A stretch of 64,000 nt of DNA from JAJEFO01 sp965221845 (GTDB taxonomy: Bacteria; Pseudomonadota; Alphaproteobacteria; Rhodobacterales; Rhodobacteraceae). Under the pieces are notes generated by a model. That model was not told the origin of the DNA. It made no database searches and saw nothing but the letters and a program-made list of their open reading frames with translations. This document shows, in pieces, positions 1 through 8,982 of the stretch; the first letter of the stretch is position 1, and every line of letters starts with the position of its first letter. Position numbers and translations under genes: made by a program. The stretch spans positions 1,736,001 through 1,800,000 of the forward strand of contig OZ244919.1 in the NCBI GenBank assembly GCA_965221845.1, written 5' to 3'.

Positions 1-877
1 GGCCCTGGCAGTCCAGGCGTACAGGCTGACACTCAGTCCCTGGATCGGGCATCATTGCCGCTTTCAGCCCACGTGTTCCGCCTACGCGCTTGAGGCGCTT
101 GCCAGGCACGGCGGCCTCAAGGGAAGCCTGATGGCGTTCAAACGCGTTCTCCGATGCCATCCATGGGGTGGATCGGGGGTCGACAACGTGCCCGATCCGT
201 GATTGGCTGGCGCCCGGAATCTCGAACCGCAACGGCCATCACTCGCGAAAGCGCGCGGCGCCGGTTCCAAGCCTGCGCGGACATCGCCGGGATTGCGCGC
301 TGGTCCTCACGGCTTGCGGCGACACGCGTTCAGCATGAAAGCCGCCTCAATGCAGCACGACAAGGCCGCTCACGCGTTCTGGACCTCACGAGAACGCTCG
401 TGCAGTCCCACTCCCGCGACACCCGGGCGGCAATGCAGCTTGATCGGGAAGCGGGAGCCGGGGCGCTCGGGCGAAACGGCAATCGTGGCCCTCTGGGATC
501 GCAGTCGCGCACGCCGTGGCGCATCGCTGGCCGGAAACAACGCCGTGCCTGAGGCTTTGCAGGCCGCCCGTCCTGATCTCGTGACGCGGGAACGCGGCAA
601 CGAGGGACGTCGAGTGGCATCCCGCGCCGCGCTTGACGTGGATGCAGCTCGATCACGCAGCGCGGCACGGCCGGGACAGACGGTCCGGCATCGACAATGT
701 CATGGAGACATGCGCACGATCCAATTGGGGGAAGGGAAACTGCATGCCTGAAGAGCCCGGTCCCGTCGATCCCCGCCTGCAGCCGCGTGCCTGGACGTCA
801 TGGGACGGCCTCGGGCAGATGCTCGTCGACTGCTGAACCGTGCTCGGGATGCGCAGGCAAGACTGGGAGCGAACGAG
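1..877. other. No recognisable gene
   Basis: Several overlapping open frames exist on both strands. None has a recognisable domain, a convincing Shine-Dalgarno sequence or protein-like composition; they are rich in Arg, Ala, Ser and Pro, as expected of random frames in GC-rich DNA. No tRNA, repeat or clear promoter was identified. It may be decayed sequence upstream of the PLD–ATPase gene. Confidence 0.5.
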
Positions 878-2917
878 ATGTCGAATCGCGCGAGAGGGCA
901 AAAGGTCCGGGACGCCGACGCTCCCGAGCTGTTCGGGCCGGACGCCGAGTGGGCACCGACGCAGGTCCTCGATGCCCGGGCCCTCGGGGTGCGCCATTTC
1001 GATCTCCAGGAATTCGCCAGGTACCGGTGCATCCGGATCCTCACCTATTCGGCGAGCGTGCCGATGCTTGCCGCTCTGCTCGACCGCTTCGGAGATGCAA
1101 GCGTCGAAGTGGTGATGGGCCATGCGCGAACCGTGAACGACATGGCCGTGCTCGTTGCGCTGCAGACCGTCGCGATGGAGGATGTTCGCAAGGCGCTTCA
1201 GAGCGTTTCCGCATCGCGACGGGAAGAGATCCTCGGACGCATTCGCGACGGCAGGCTTCAGGTGCGGGTTGTCGAAGGGCAAGTCTCGCACGCGAAGATC
1301 TTCCTGCTTTCGGACGGGCCGGACGGAGTGCGCTCCGTGCTCGCCGGCTCGGCCAACTTCTCGACACCGGCCTTGCTCGGCGACCAGCACGAGGTGCTCA
1401 TGCGGTTCGACGACGATCTCGCCTGGGAGCACTTCGAGGGCCAGTATCGACGCGTCCGGGATCATGCGTCCGCCGAGATCCCGCTTGCAAGGCTCGCAGA
1501 GGACCGGCGCGATCCGGCAGATGGCATGTCACCGGTCGAAGCGCCGGTGCTCTCACCGGATCGCGGGTTGCAGATCATTCAGGTCGCGAAGCCGGCGGAG
1601 GTCGAGGAATCGGTCGAGCGGGGGCGTCGGGTGGAAAGGCTCTACGACATGGTGCTGCCGGCACTGCGCAAGGAAAGGCCGAAAACCGAAAGGATGACGG
1701 TCAGGCTGGACGACGCGACGCGCAAGCGTTTCTCCGGGATGATCCGGCGCCAGACCAGAGGCAAGGCCGCCATCCACCCGACCTTTTCGCTCGACCTGGA
1801 CAGGCGGCGCGCCACCGCCTGCGGGGCTGACTGGCCGCTCGACAGCGAGGACGGGAAGGCGGGCCGGGACGCCGCGGCGCTGACGTCCTTTTGGAACACC
1901 TATGACGAGGCCTTTCGCGGCGACGTCGGGAAATTGCAGCGGGACTATTTCGTCTTTCTGTGCTGGATGTTCTTCTCGCCGCTCATCTGCACCTTGCGCC
2001 GTCAGGCCGCGCTCGAGGACCGTGACGTCATCCGCTATCCCAGGGTCGGGATCATCTATGGCAAGTCGAACTCCGGCAAGACGCAGCTGGTCGACATCGC
2101 CGGCAAGTTCATGTTCGCGGACGACTTTCCGAACGCTGTCCGAACACCGATGACGGGCGTGCTGCTGCGAGAGATCGACGCGACATACCGGCGCATGCCC
2201 GCCTTCTTCGACGACATCGGCTGGCGTCGGTTCCGGGACCATGCACCGGAATTCATCAAGGACGAAACGCTGCCGCCGCATGACGAAGCCCCATGCATGA
2301 TCGTCTCGATGAACGCCCGGGTCGGCGCCTTCCCTGACGAAGTCGCCAAGCGATGCCTTCTGATCTACAGTTCCGCATCGCTTCCCAGCGAGGACGAGGA
2401 CGGACGCATCGTCATGTCCGACCGGCTTGCCGCGATCGAGCCCACCACCCATCTCTACCGACGCTACCTGAACGTCGTGCTGGACCGTCTTGACGCGGGC
2501 GAGAGCGACTGGCTCCGGCTCTCTTCCGAGGTCGTGTCAGGCATCCTGGCCGAGTTTGGCCACGACCCGGCATGGGCACGCCCGGTCACATGGCAGGAAT
2601 ACGCGTCCACGCGGTACGACGCCCTGCGCGAACAGCTGCGCAGCCTTCTCGATCCGGCACGGCGGCAGGCAGCCCGCCCGGCGACCGACAGCGAGGGCTG
2701 GTTCGCCGAAGGGGGAAAGGTCTGGATCCGGGTCGGAACCAACAGCTTCGGACATCCCGACTTCGAGTGGAGGGATCTCCCGACGTACATGCTGCACGAG
2801 CACGAGAGCCGCGCGGCGGAGTTCGTGCTGGATGTCAGGGCGGTCGAGAACTTCCTCGGCCGAAAGCTTGAGCAGCCGCGATGGCGTCTCCCGTTCCGGA
2901 AGCGATCCGCCAGATAG
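878..2917 (+). CDS. PLD-like nuclease / P-loop ATPase fusion protein
   Basis: A 679-residue protein. The N-terminal third carries a single phospholipase-D (HKD) signature, HAK at residues 138–140 followed by GSANF at 157–161, as in PLD-superfamily nucleases that dimerise to form one active site. After a charged linker (about 205–350) comes a P-loop ATPase: Walker A GKSNSGKT at 395–402, Walker B-like FFDD at 443–446, a polar sensor-like SMNA at 477–480 and a basic EVAKR near 488. This order resembles SF3/D5-type helicase or AAA-like ATPases. The final 180 residues are unassigned. The ATG at 878 is chosen over an in-frame ATG at 800 because GGGAG lies 8 nt upstream. The gene stands alone, ends at an intrinsic terminator and abuts a transposon nest. 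A role in mobile-element or phage conflict is inference; a plasmid or phage replication protein is the alternative. Confidence 0.75.
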   Translation: MSNRARGQKVRDADAPELFGPDAEWAPTQVLDARALGVRHFDLQEFARYRCIRILTYSASVPMLAALLDRFGDASVEVVMGHARTVNDMAVLVALQTVAMEDVRKALQSVSASRREEILGRIRDGRLQVRVVEGQVSHAKIFLLSDGPDGVRSVLAGSANFSTPALLGDQHEVLMRFDDDLAWEHFEGQYRRVRDHASAEIPLARLAEDRRDPADGMSPVEAPVLSPDRGLQIIQVAKPAEVEESVERGRRVERLYDMVLPALRKERPKTERMTVRLDDATRKRFSGMIRRQTRGKAAIHPTFSLDLDRRRATACGADWPLDSEDGKAGRDAAALTSFWNTYDEAFRGDVGKLQRDYFVFLCWMFFSPLICTLRRQAALEDRDVIRYPRVGIIYGKSNSGKTQLVDIAGKFMFADDFPNAVRTPMTGVLLREIDATYRRMPAFFDDIGWRRFRDHAPEFIKDETLPPHDEAPCMIVSMNARVGAFPDEVAKRCLLIYSSASLPSEDEDGRIVMSDRLAAIEPTTHLYRRYLNVVLDRLDAGESDWLRLSSEVVSGILAEFGHDPAWARPVTWQEYASTRYDALREQLRSLLDPARRQAARPATDSEGWFAEGGKVWIRVGTNSFGHPDFEWRDLPTYMLHEHESRAAEFVLDVRAVENFLGRKLEQPRWRLPFRKRSAR

Positions 2918-2949
2918 CCTGCCTCGCATGGCGAGGCAGGCCCCCCTTT
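2918..2949 (+). terminator. Rho-independent terminator of the PLD–ATPase gene
   Basis: It begins at the base after the TAG stop. A perfect 10-bp stem, CCTGCCTCGC pairing with GCGAGGCAGG around an ATG loop, is followed by six C and three T on the coding strand. It supports a monocistronic transcript. Confidence 0.75.
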
Positions 2950-3210
2950 CGCATTGGAGATTATACTTTAGTGCCCAATCATACAGAGCCTCTTGCACAA
3001 TTATCGCGGTTCCGGCGGCCGTGGCCAGCCTCCGGCGTCCGCCGGCGTGCGGGAGCCGGGCCCGGCAGGCATCCGGGGCGAGCCGGAGGGCCAGGGTGTG
3101 GCGGAATGTCTCGGATGCCGGCCCTTCGGGCGCCGTCCGCGCATGGCTGTCCGCGCCGTCCCGTTCCCGGGGCGGCGTCGGCGGCGTCCGGCGCTGCCGC
3201 TGGCGGGGCG

Positions 3211-4352
3211 TCAGACGACGAGCCGCATCAGCTGGCGGACCGTCAGGGCCAGCACGCCGAAGAACAGGTGGCAGGCCACCTTCGCGTGCCCCCGCACCCG
3301 GACGTGCCGTCCTCCGTACGAGTCCTTCAGGGCGGAGTTCACCCGCTCCACGCCGGAGCGCTGCCTGCAGCGCACGCGGTCGTGGCGGACGTGGCCCGCG
3401 CTGCGCTGCGCCCGCGCCTCGGTGGCGAGGCGCTCCCTCAGCTTCGCGTCGCGGCGGGGGTTCGTGTCGATGATCGCCACGCGGCCCGCCAGGCGGGCGT
3501 GCAGCCCGATCTCCCGGGAATCGCAGGCCGCGTCCATGAGTTCGCAGCAGTGGTCCACCCGCTCGGCGGTCATCCGGGCCAGCGGGATGGCGGCCTGGCT
3601 GTCATGCAGCGACGCCGAGGTCAGGATGCAGCTGACGGGGATGTCGCCGTCGGCGGCGTCGACATGCATTCTGTACCCTCTCCAGCTTTCCTTGCATCCC
3701 TTCGCGTTGCGCTTCGTGCCGACGTCGCAGGCCTTCGGAAGCTCCGCCACCATCTCCGCCGTGGACATGCCGCCCTTCAGCTGCCGCTCCAGCCGGGTCG
3801 GCTCCCTGACCGGCTCCTCGCCCTTCCTGGGGCGACCGCGCCTCCGTTTCGGCTTCGGCGCCGGCTTCGGCTTGGGCGCCGGCCGCTCCCGCCCCACGAT
3901 CGCCGTGGAGTCCCTCGATATGTGGCCGACGACCGAGCCGTCATAGGCGGCCCTCACCAAAGCCCCGTGCATCCGCTCGGGAAGCCGGGTCTCCGCGAAC
4001 CACGCGAAGGCCCGGGAGAACGCCGGTTCGCCGGGGACCTCCGACACGCGGCACCAGCCGCACAGCCTGCGCAGCGTCAGGTCGCACCGGGCCGGTCGAC
4101 CGGCGCGGCAGTGGTCGGGAGGTCCCACACCGCCTTCGCGACGAAGGCCCGCGCCAGCGCGTTGCGGTCGGCGGGAGGGTGTCCGACGCCGCGGTGGTCG
4201 TAGTGGAGATGCCGCCCGACCGGCGCGAGGTCCAGCACGGCGACGAACCGGCGGTGCGTCTCCCCCGGCGGGCCGACCTCCTCGGCCAGGAAAGGGAAAA
4301 GTTCCCCTTGAATGCGGTGCCAGGCGTCTGATACGAACGTTCCCAAGGACAT
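3211..4352 (-). pseudogene. DDE transposase (IS1182/IS5-like), frameshifted
   Basis: Two adjoining frames make one transposase of about 380 residues. The N-terminal part runs 4352 to about 4089 and ends VDRPGAT; the rest continues in another frame from RCDLTLRRLCGW to the stop at 3211. DDE-type residues are visible: D in SRDSTAI, D in IIDTNPRRD and E in GVERVNSALKD. The junction is a CCC triplet (4089–4091); a one-base slip there would restore the frame. No A-rich slippery heptamer is present, so I read it as a one-base loss (or sequencing error) rather than programmed frameshifting. A basic KPKP/RRGRPRKG linker lies between the first and second catalytic residues. Confidence 0.75.
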
Positions 4353-4437
4353 GGAGCCGTCTCCCTGTATGTTGTGGCGTCAACACCTTCACCATGCCGG
4401 ATGGACGGCTCCATATCCAGGCCCAGCCGTCCCCCCG

Positions 4438-5734
4438 TTCCACTCTGAAGTGCAACACCTGATGCAGTGTTCCTGGTCGTTCGGCGACACATGATGTTGC
4501 GAATCGGCCAGGCGGCGGCGACAGTTCCTTCGTTGCGAGAAGGAGACCGTCATGCCCGAGGGCCATCGCCACCTGACCTATGCGGAACGCTGCCAGATCC
4601 ACGCCCTGAGGAAAAGCGGGCTTTCCGGCCCGGCGATCGCCCGCCAGCTCGGCCGCGACCGCACGACGGTCTGGCGCGAGGTGCGGCGCAACGCCGGCAG
4701 GCGCGGCTACCGCCACAAGCAAGCCCAGCGCAAGTCGGACAGGCGCCGCAGCGCGGCCTCGTCGGTGGCGCGCAAGATGACGCCGGAGCTGTGGCGCATG
4801 GCGGAGGAGCGGCTGGCCGAGGGCTGGAGCCCCGAGCAGGTCAGCGGGCGCCTCCGCAAGGAGGGCGAGCCGATGGCGGGGCGTCAGTGGATCTACGAGC
4901 GCATCCACGCCGACCGGAAGGCCGGCGGCGGTCTCTGGCGGCATCTCCGCCGCCGCGGCAGGAAGCCGAACCGGAAGGGCGGCGCCCATGCGGGCCGCGG
5001 CCGCATCCCGGGCCGGGTGGACATCTCCGAGCGCCCGGACGTCGTGGAGGCGAAGGAACGGGTCGGCGACTGGGAGGCAGACACCATCGTTGGCAAGGGC
5101 CACAGCGGCGCGCTTGTCTCCCTGGTGGACAGGGCGTCCAAGTACACCCTGCTCGAAAGGGTCGAAAGGAAGACGGCGGACGCGGTCGGCTCGGCCATGA
5201 CCGGCATGCTGGGCCCTCTCCCCGTGCACACGGTCACCGCGGACAACGGCAAGGAGTTCGCGGGCCACGCCCGCGTGTCGGAGGCGCTCGGCGCGGGGTT
5301 CTTCTTCGCGCGCCCGTACCACTCCTGGGAGCGCGGCCTGAACGAGCACGTGAACGGGCTGGTGCGGGAGTGGTTCCCGAAGGGCACGGACTTCCGCAAG
5401 GTGACGGACGCAGAGGTGCAGGCCGTCCAGGACCGCCTCAACGCGCGGCCGCGCAAGGCGCTGGGCTACCTCACCCCGTCCGAGGCCTTCCACCAGGCGC
5501 AGCCGCCCTGAGGGGGCCTTCCGGGGCCGCCGGGGGCGGCTCCGAGGGGAGATGCGCGCTGTCCGCGGCCCGCCGTCCTCCGGTCGGGCTCCGCCCTCCC
5601 TGCGTCCGGCGGGCCGCGGACAGCGCCCGGCAGGGCTTGCACCGCCCCGGAAGACTGGCTACGCCTCCCGGTGAAGGGACCGCCGCCGCTCGGGCTTCGC
5701 CCCTCGCTGGCTGATGTTGCACTTCGGAGTGGAA
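4438..5734 (+). mobile_element. IS30-family insertion sequence
   Basis: About 1.3 kb, bounded by inverted repeats TTCCACTCTGAAGTGCAACA (4438–4457) and TGTTGCACTTCGGAGTGGAA (5715–5734), matching at 19 of 20 positions. It contains one intact IS30 transposase gene and lies inside the upstream region of the IS1182/IS5-like element. No clear 2–3 bp target duplication is visible. A related IS30 left end survives alone at 19852–19931. Confidence 0.88.
4552..5511 (+). CDS. IS30-family transposase
   Basis: A 319-residue transposase of normal family length. An N-terminal helix-turn-helix (about residues 8–45, LTYAERCQIHALRKSG then IARQLGRDRTTVWREV) binds the IS ends. The catalytic DDE triad appears intact: D in GDWEADTIVG (about 188), D in VTADNGKEF (about 245) and E in the LNEHVNG region (about 280). 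GAAGGAGA sits just upstream of the ATG, a good ribosome site. It is the only complete transposase in the window and may still be active. Confidence 0.93.
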   Translation: MPEGHRHLTYAERCQIHALRKSGLSGPAIARQLGRDRTTVWREVRRNAGRRGYRHKQAQRKSDRRRSAASSVARKMTPELWRMAEERLAEGWSPEQVSGRLRKEGEPMAGRQWIYERIHADRKAGGGLWRHLRRRGRKPNRKGGAHAGRGRIPGRVDISERPDVVEAKERVGDWEADTIVGKGHSGALVSLVDRASKYTLLERVERKTADAVGSAMTGMLGPLPVHTVTADNGKEFAGHARVSEALGAGFFFARPYHSWERGLNEHVNGLVREWFPKGTDFRKVTDAEVQAVQDRLNARPRKALGYLTPSEAFHQAQPP

Positions 5735-5848
5735 GCGGCGGTCGAAAAAAAGCCCGTTTTTCGGAAAAAACCGCTCGTCCGCGGAGTTCTGCAAGAGGCT
5801 CATACAGTATTTATCGCTGCGCATTCTAAAAATGTGTCACATATAGTA

Positions 5849-6730
5849 GGGCCCGTTGACAGTCATGTCGCGGCGACCACGCCGGCGACGAGGCGGATCC
5901 CGGCGGCGAAGCTCGCGTCCGTCTTGTCGTACCGGGTCGCGATCGCACGGAACTCCTTGATCTTCGCGAAGAGGCTCTCCACCAGGTGCCGCCAGCCGTA
6001 CACCTCCCGGTCATGCGCCCGCGGCACCGTCCGGCTCCGCTTCGACGGGACCGCCGCCTCCGCCCCGCGTTCCGCCAGGTCCTCGAGCAGCCGGTCGGCG
6101 TCGAACGCCTTGTCCCCGACCAGCGCCCCGAACGTCAGGCCGCCGGGAAGCCCCGGCACCCCCTCGGGTCGTGCGCCTGGCCGGGAAGGATCGTGAACCG
6201 CACGAGATGTCCCAGGGCGTCCACGACGGCCACGACCCTGCTCGTCAGGCCGCCTCTGGAACGGCCGATCCCCTGGCTCGAGGTCCCCCTTTTGCGCCGG
6301 ACGCCTTCCGGTGCGCCTGGACCACCGTGCCGTCGACGAACACCCACTCGAGGCCGGACTCCTCGGACAAGGCGTCGGAAACGCGCTCGAATACCCCCGA
6401 AAGCGCCCGGCGCCGGAACCGCCTGGAGACGCCGTCCCGGTTCCCGAACCGCGCGGGGAGGTCGCGCCACGGCGATCCCGTCCGGAACCGCCACGGCACC
6501 GCCTCCATGAAGAGGCGGTTGTCCGCCGCCGTGCCGCCGGGGTCGGACTTCTTGCCCGGCAGCATGTCCTCGATCCGCGCCCACATGGCGTCGGCCGTCA
6601 CCGTTCTGTCTGCGTTCATCATGTCTCTGCTCTCTCATGCCGTTGTTGCCTCGTGCCGCCGTTCTGGCGGTCATCGGGGCAGGAAATGGCATGGAACCGG
6701 ACGATTCGCAAGACAACTGTCAACGGGCCC
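5849..6730 (-). mobile_element. IS5-family (IS427-like) insertion sequence
   Basis: 882 bp with perfect 15-bp inverted repeats GGGCCCGTTGACAGT (5849–5863) and ACTGTCAACGGGCCC (6716–6730), flanked by the dinucleotide TA (5847–5848 and 6731–6732). Size, end style and the two-frame transposase fit the IS427 group. It is inserted in the right part of the miniature element. Confidence 0.88.
5863..6622 (-). pseudogene. IS5-family (IS427 group) transposase, two frame changes
   Basis: Three consecutive frames make one transposase. The first part, from ATG 6622, has MWARIEDMLPGKK, PWRDLPARFGN and FVDGTVVQAH (first catalytic D). The second begins IGRSRGGLTSR and ends GQAHDP. The third has LVGDKAFDAD (second D) and LVESLFAKIKEFRAIATRYD (catalytic E). 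The first shift is at AAAAGGGGG (reverse complement of about 6285–6294), where IS427 elements normally use programmed -1 frameshifting. The second, near 6160–6168, is not expected and probably inactivates the gene. Confidence 0.8.
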
Positions 6731-6836
6731 TAGTTGTGGCACTAAAGTATATAAGCTCCTTCGCATTCCGCCCTCGCGCTCACGGAGACCGCGCGCCAGG
6801 ACGTGACGGGTGCGGTCACCGACCGCAAGCGACCCG

Positions 6837-6862
6837 CTGCCGGGGCGCATGCGCCCCGGCAG
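6837..6862. repeat. 26-bp perfect palindrome upstream of yidC
   Basis: CTGCCGGGGCGCA is followed directly by its reverse complement. In RNA it would form a very stable hairpin, but no T-tract follows, so it is not a standard terminator. It lies between the miniature element and yidC. Confidence 0.6.
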
Positions 6863-6924
6863 GGACATGGGCGGACCAGCGGGTGCCGAGCGGGGTCATC
6901 AGCGGGCCCTGACGCCAAAACGCC

Positions 6925-6951
6925 TTGACCTTTGGATCACCGGAATATTGA
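6925..6951 (+). promoter_or_regulatory. Possible yidC promoter
   Basis: TTGACC (6925–6930), a 15-bp spacer and TATTGA (6946–6951) lie about 36 bp before the yidC start. The short spacer makes it weak. yidC normally follows rnpA, which is absent here, so a local promoter would be needed. Confidence 0.3.
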
Positions 6952-6987
6952 ACCACGGGCGCGGTTCAGGAAATTCCGGAAGGAATC

Positions 6988-8982
6988 ATGGACGATCAGA
7001 ACAAGAACCTGATCCTGGCGATGGTGCTGAGCTCCCTTGTGCTGGTCGTGTGGATGATCTTCTTCGCCCCGGAGCCGGTCGAGGCCCCGGGATCACGGCC
7101 GTCGGACGCTTCAGCCCCCGTCACCGAGGACAGCCAGACGACGATCCCCGCCGCCGAGACCGGCACTGAGGCCGTCGCGCCGCAGGAATCCGCGGTTGCG
7201 TCACCCGAAGCCGAGCGCGTGCCGATCCAGACCCCGAACGTCCAGGGCTCGATCTCGCTGGCCGGCGGGCGCATCGACCAGCTCTCGCTCCACCATTACC
7301 ACGTCACCCGGGAGCCCTCCGCCGACGAGGTCTCCCTGTTCGCCCCCGTCGGCTCCGAGAGACCCTACCATGCCGTGTTCGGATGGGTGCCCGGAGGCAC
7401 GCTCGGCGCAGACGACGTTCCCGCGACGGACACGATATGGAGTCTGGAAAGCGGGACGGCACTTGCGCCCGGGACGCCCCTGACGCTTCGCTGGGACAGT
7501 CCTGCGGGCCTGGTCTTTCGCCGCCAGATCGAGGTTGACGACCGCTTTCTCTTCACCGTGACGCAGACGGTCGCGAATCCCACAGGCCAGCCGGTCCGCC
7601 TTGCCCCGTACGGACTCGTGGAACGCATTGGCGAACCCCAGGACCTCTCCGGCTTCTTCATCCTCCACGAGGGGGCGATCCGGCGGAGCGACGGACAGCT
7701 TGACGAAATCGACTACGCCGACATGCCTGACCTGTCCTACGACGACCGCTGGGGACCGAGCGCGGACGTGGTCCAGGTCGAGTCCGGCGGCTGGGTGGGC
7801 TTCACGGATCACTACTGGATGACCGCGCTGATCCCGGAGCAGGGGATTCCCTTTGCCAGCGTCGTCCAGTACCGGCCCGCGGCGAACGCCTATCGCGCCG
7901 CCGCCCGGATGCCGACGGTGACGGTGCAGCCGGACGGCTCCGCGAGCGCAACGACCCGCCTTTTTGCCGGAGCGAAGGAATGGGAAACGATTCGCGACTA
8001 CGAGGCCGGTCGCAGGATCGCGGGCTTCGGCGACTCGCTTGCCTATTTCATGGGCTTCGGCGGCGAAGCGCGGATCGAGGGCTTCATCGACTCGATCGAC
8101 TGGGGCTGGTTCTATTTCCTGACCAAGCCCATCTTCTTCGCCCTGCACGAACTCAATGTCGTGATCGGCAACATGGGCTGGGCAATCATCTGCCTGACGC
8201 TGCTGATCAAGGCGCTGCTCTTCCCGCTGGCGCGAAAGTCATACGTCTCGATGGCGCGAATGAAGGAGCTCCAGCCCGAAATGCAGAAGCTGAAGGAGCG
8301 CGCAGGCGACGACCGCCAGAAGCTGCAGCAGGAGATGATGGCGCTCTACAAGAAGGAAAAGGTCAACCCCGCCGCCGGATGCCTGCCCATCCTGCTGCAG
8401 ATCCCGATCTTCTTCTCGCTCTACAAGGTGATCTTCGTCACGATCGAGCTCCGCCATGCCCCGTGGTTCGGACCGTTCCAGGACCTGTCCGCCCCCGATC
8501 CCACGTCCATCATGAACCTGTTCGGCATCCTGCCGTTCGCGGCACCCGGACCCGACACCATTCTGAGCCTGGTCTTCATCGGCATCCTGCCGATCTTTCT
8601 CGGCGTCTCCATGTGGATGCAGCAGAAGCTGAACCCGGCGCCGACGGATCCGACACAGCAGATGATCTTTGCCTGGATGCCCTGGATCTTCATGTTCATG
8701 CTTGGCAGCTTCGCGAGCGGTCTCGTGATCTACTGGATCGCAAACAACGTGATCACCTTTGCCCAGCAATACGTCATCATGCGAGGACACGGTTACAGGC
8801 CCGACATCTGGGGCAACATTCGCGGAAAGACACGGCCCGACGGGCCTTCCGAGACAGGGAGTGACGATGCGCCGGAAGCCGGGACGAATGCAGGCGACCC
8901 GGAGGACGAGCCGTCGGCGAAGCCTGCACACAAGCCGGCCCGGAAGCGCTCCCGCAGGAAAAAGCCCCGCAGGAAGCGATGA
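6988..8982 (+). CDS. yidC: Membrane protein insertase YidC
   Basis: 664 residues. YidC inserts and folds inner-membrane proteins, alone or with SecYEG. The N-terminal anchor (NLILAMVLSSLVLVVWMIFF, about residues 6–25) is followed by a Pro/Glu linker and the large periplasmic beta domain (about 60–350), then the conserved core of membrane segments from about 375. That core includes the LLFPLARKSY region with the functional arginine and the cytoplasmic helical hairpin with QPEMQKLKERAGDDR. The C-terminus is a long Lys/Arg-rich tail, typical of alphaproteobacterial YidC and thought to bind ribosomes. GGAAGGA precedes the ATG. It overlaps the next gene by ATGA. The usual rpmH–rnpA upstream partners are not present; the transposon nest is. 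Confidence 0.96.
   Translation: MDDQNKNLILAMVLSSLVLVVWMIFFAPEPVEAPGSRPSDASAPVTEDSQTTIPAAETGTEAVAPQESAVASPEAERVPIQTPNVQGSISLAGGRIDQLSLHHYHVTREPSADEVSLFAPVGSERPYHAVFGWVPGGTLGADDVPATDTIWSLESGTALAPGTPLTLRWDSPAGLVFRRQIEVDDRFLFTVTQTVANPTGQPVRLAPYGLVERIGEPQDLSGFFILHEGAIRRSDGQLDEIDYADMPDLSYDDRWGPSADVVQVESGGWVGFTDHYWMTALIPEQGIPFASVVQYRPAANAYRAAARMPTVTVQPDGSASATTRLFAGAKEWETIRDYEAGRRIAGFGDSLAYFMGFGGEARIEGFIDSIDWGWFYFLTKPIFFALHELNVVIGNMGWAIICLTLLIKALLFPLARKSYVSMARMKELQPEMQKLKERAGDDRQKLQQEMMALYKKEKVNPAAGCLPILLQIPIFFSLYKVIFVTIELRHAPWFGPFQDLSAPDPTSIMNLFGILPFAAPGPDTILSLVFIGILPIFLGVSMWMQQKLNPAPTDPTQQMIFAWMPWIFMFMLGSFASGLVIYWIANNVITFAQQYVIMRGHGYRPDIWGNIRGKTRPDGPSETGSDDAPEAGTNAGDPEDEPSAKPAHKPARKRSRRKKPRRKR

Larger units (their letters stand above)
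2987..5800 (-). mobile_element. IS1182/IS5-like insertion sequence interrupted by IS30
   Basis: Terminal inverted repeats AGCCTCTTGCA (2987–2997) and TGCAAGAGGCT (5790–5800). It is flanked by CATACAG at 2980–2986 and 5801–5807, so the duplication is 7 bp with an 11-bp repeat, or 5 bp (ATACA) if the repeat is taken as 12 bp. Without the IS30 insert (about 4438–5734) the element is about 1.5 kb. The family label rests on the DDE transposase style and is tentative. Confidence 0.75.
2956..6759. mobile_element. Miniature (MITE-like) element expanded by nested insertions
   Basis: The left end GGAGATTATACTTTAGTGCC (2956–2975) is an imperfect inverted repeat of the right end at 6738–6759; the inner 14 bases TATACTTTAGTGCC match exactly. 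An identical 8-bp direct repeat TTCGCATT flanks both ends (2948–2955 and 6760–6767), a target-site duplication. Removing the IS1182/IS5-like element (with its duplicated site) and the IS5 element (with its TA) leaves about 99 bp: 2956–2986, 5808–5848 and 6733–6759. That remnant is AT-rich, unlike its surroundings, and has no coding capacity. The family that would supply its transposase is not identified; 8-bp duplications occur in several IS families. Confidence 0.8.

Noticed and set aside
200..235. tRNA 3'-end-like string (TTCGAGA loop followed by a CCA) on the minus strand
   Set aside because: The T-stem does not pair and no anticodon or D arms are found upstream. A chance match is more likely than a tRNA or attachment site.
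3211..5493. A 760-codon minus-strand open frame spanning both transposases
   Set aside because: Its first half is antisense to the intact IS30 transposase; only the last 290 codons are real transposase sequence.
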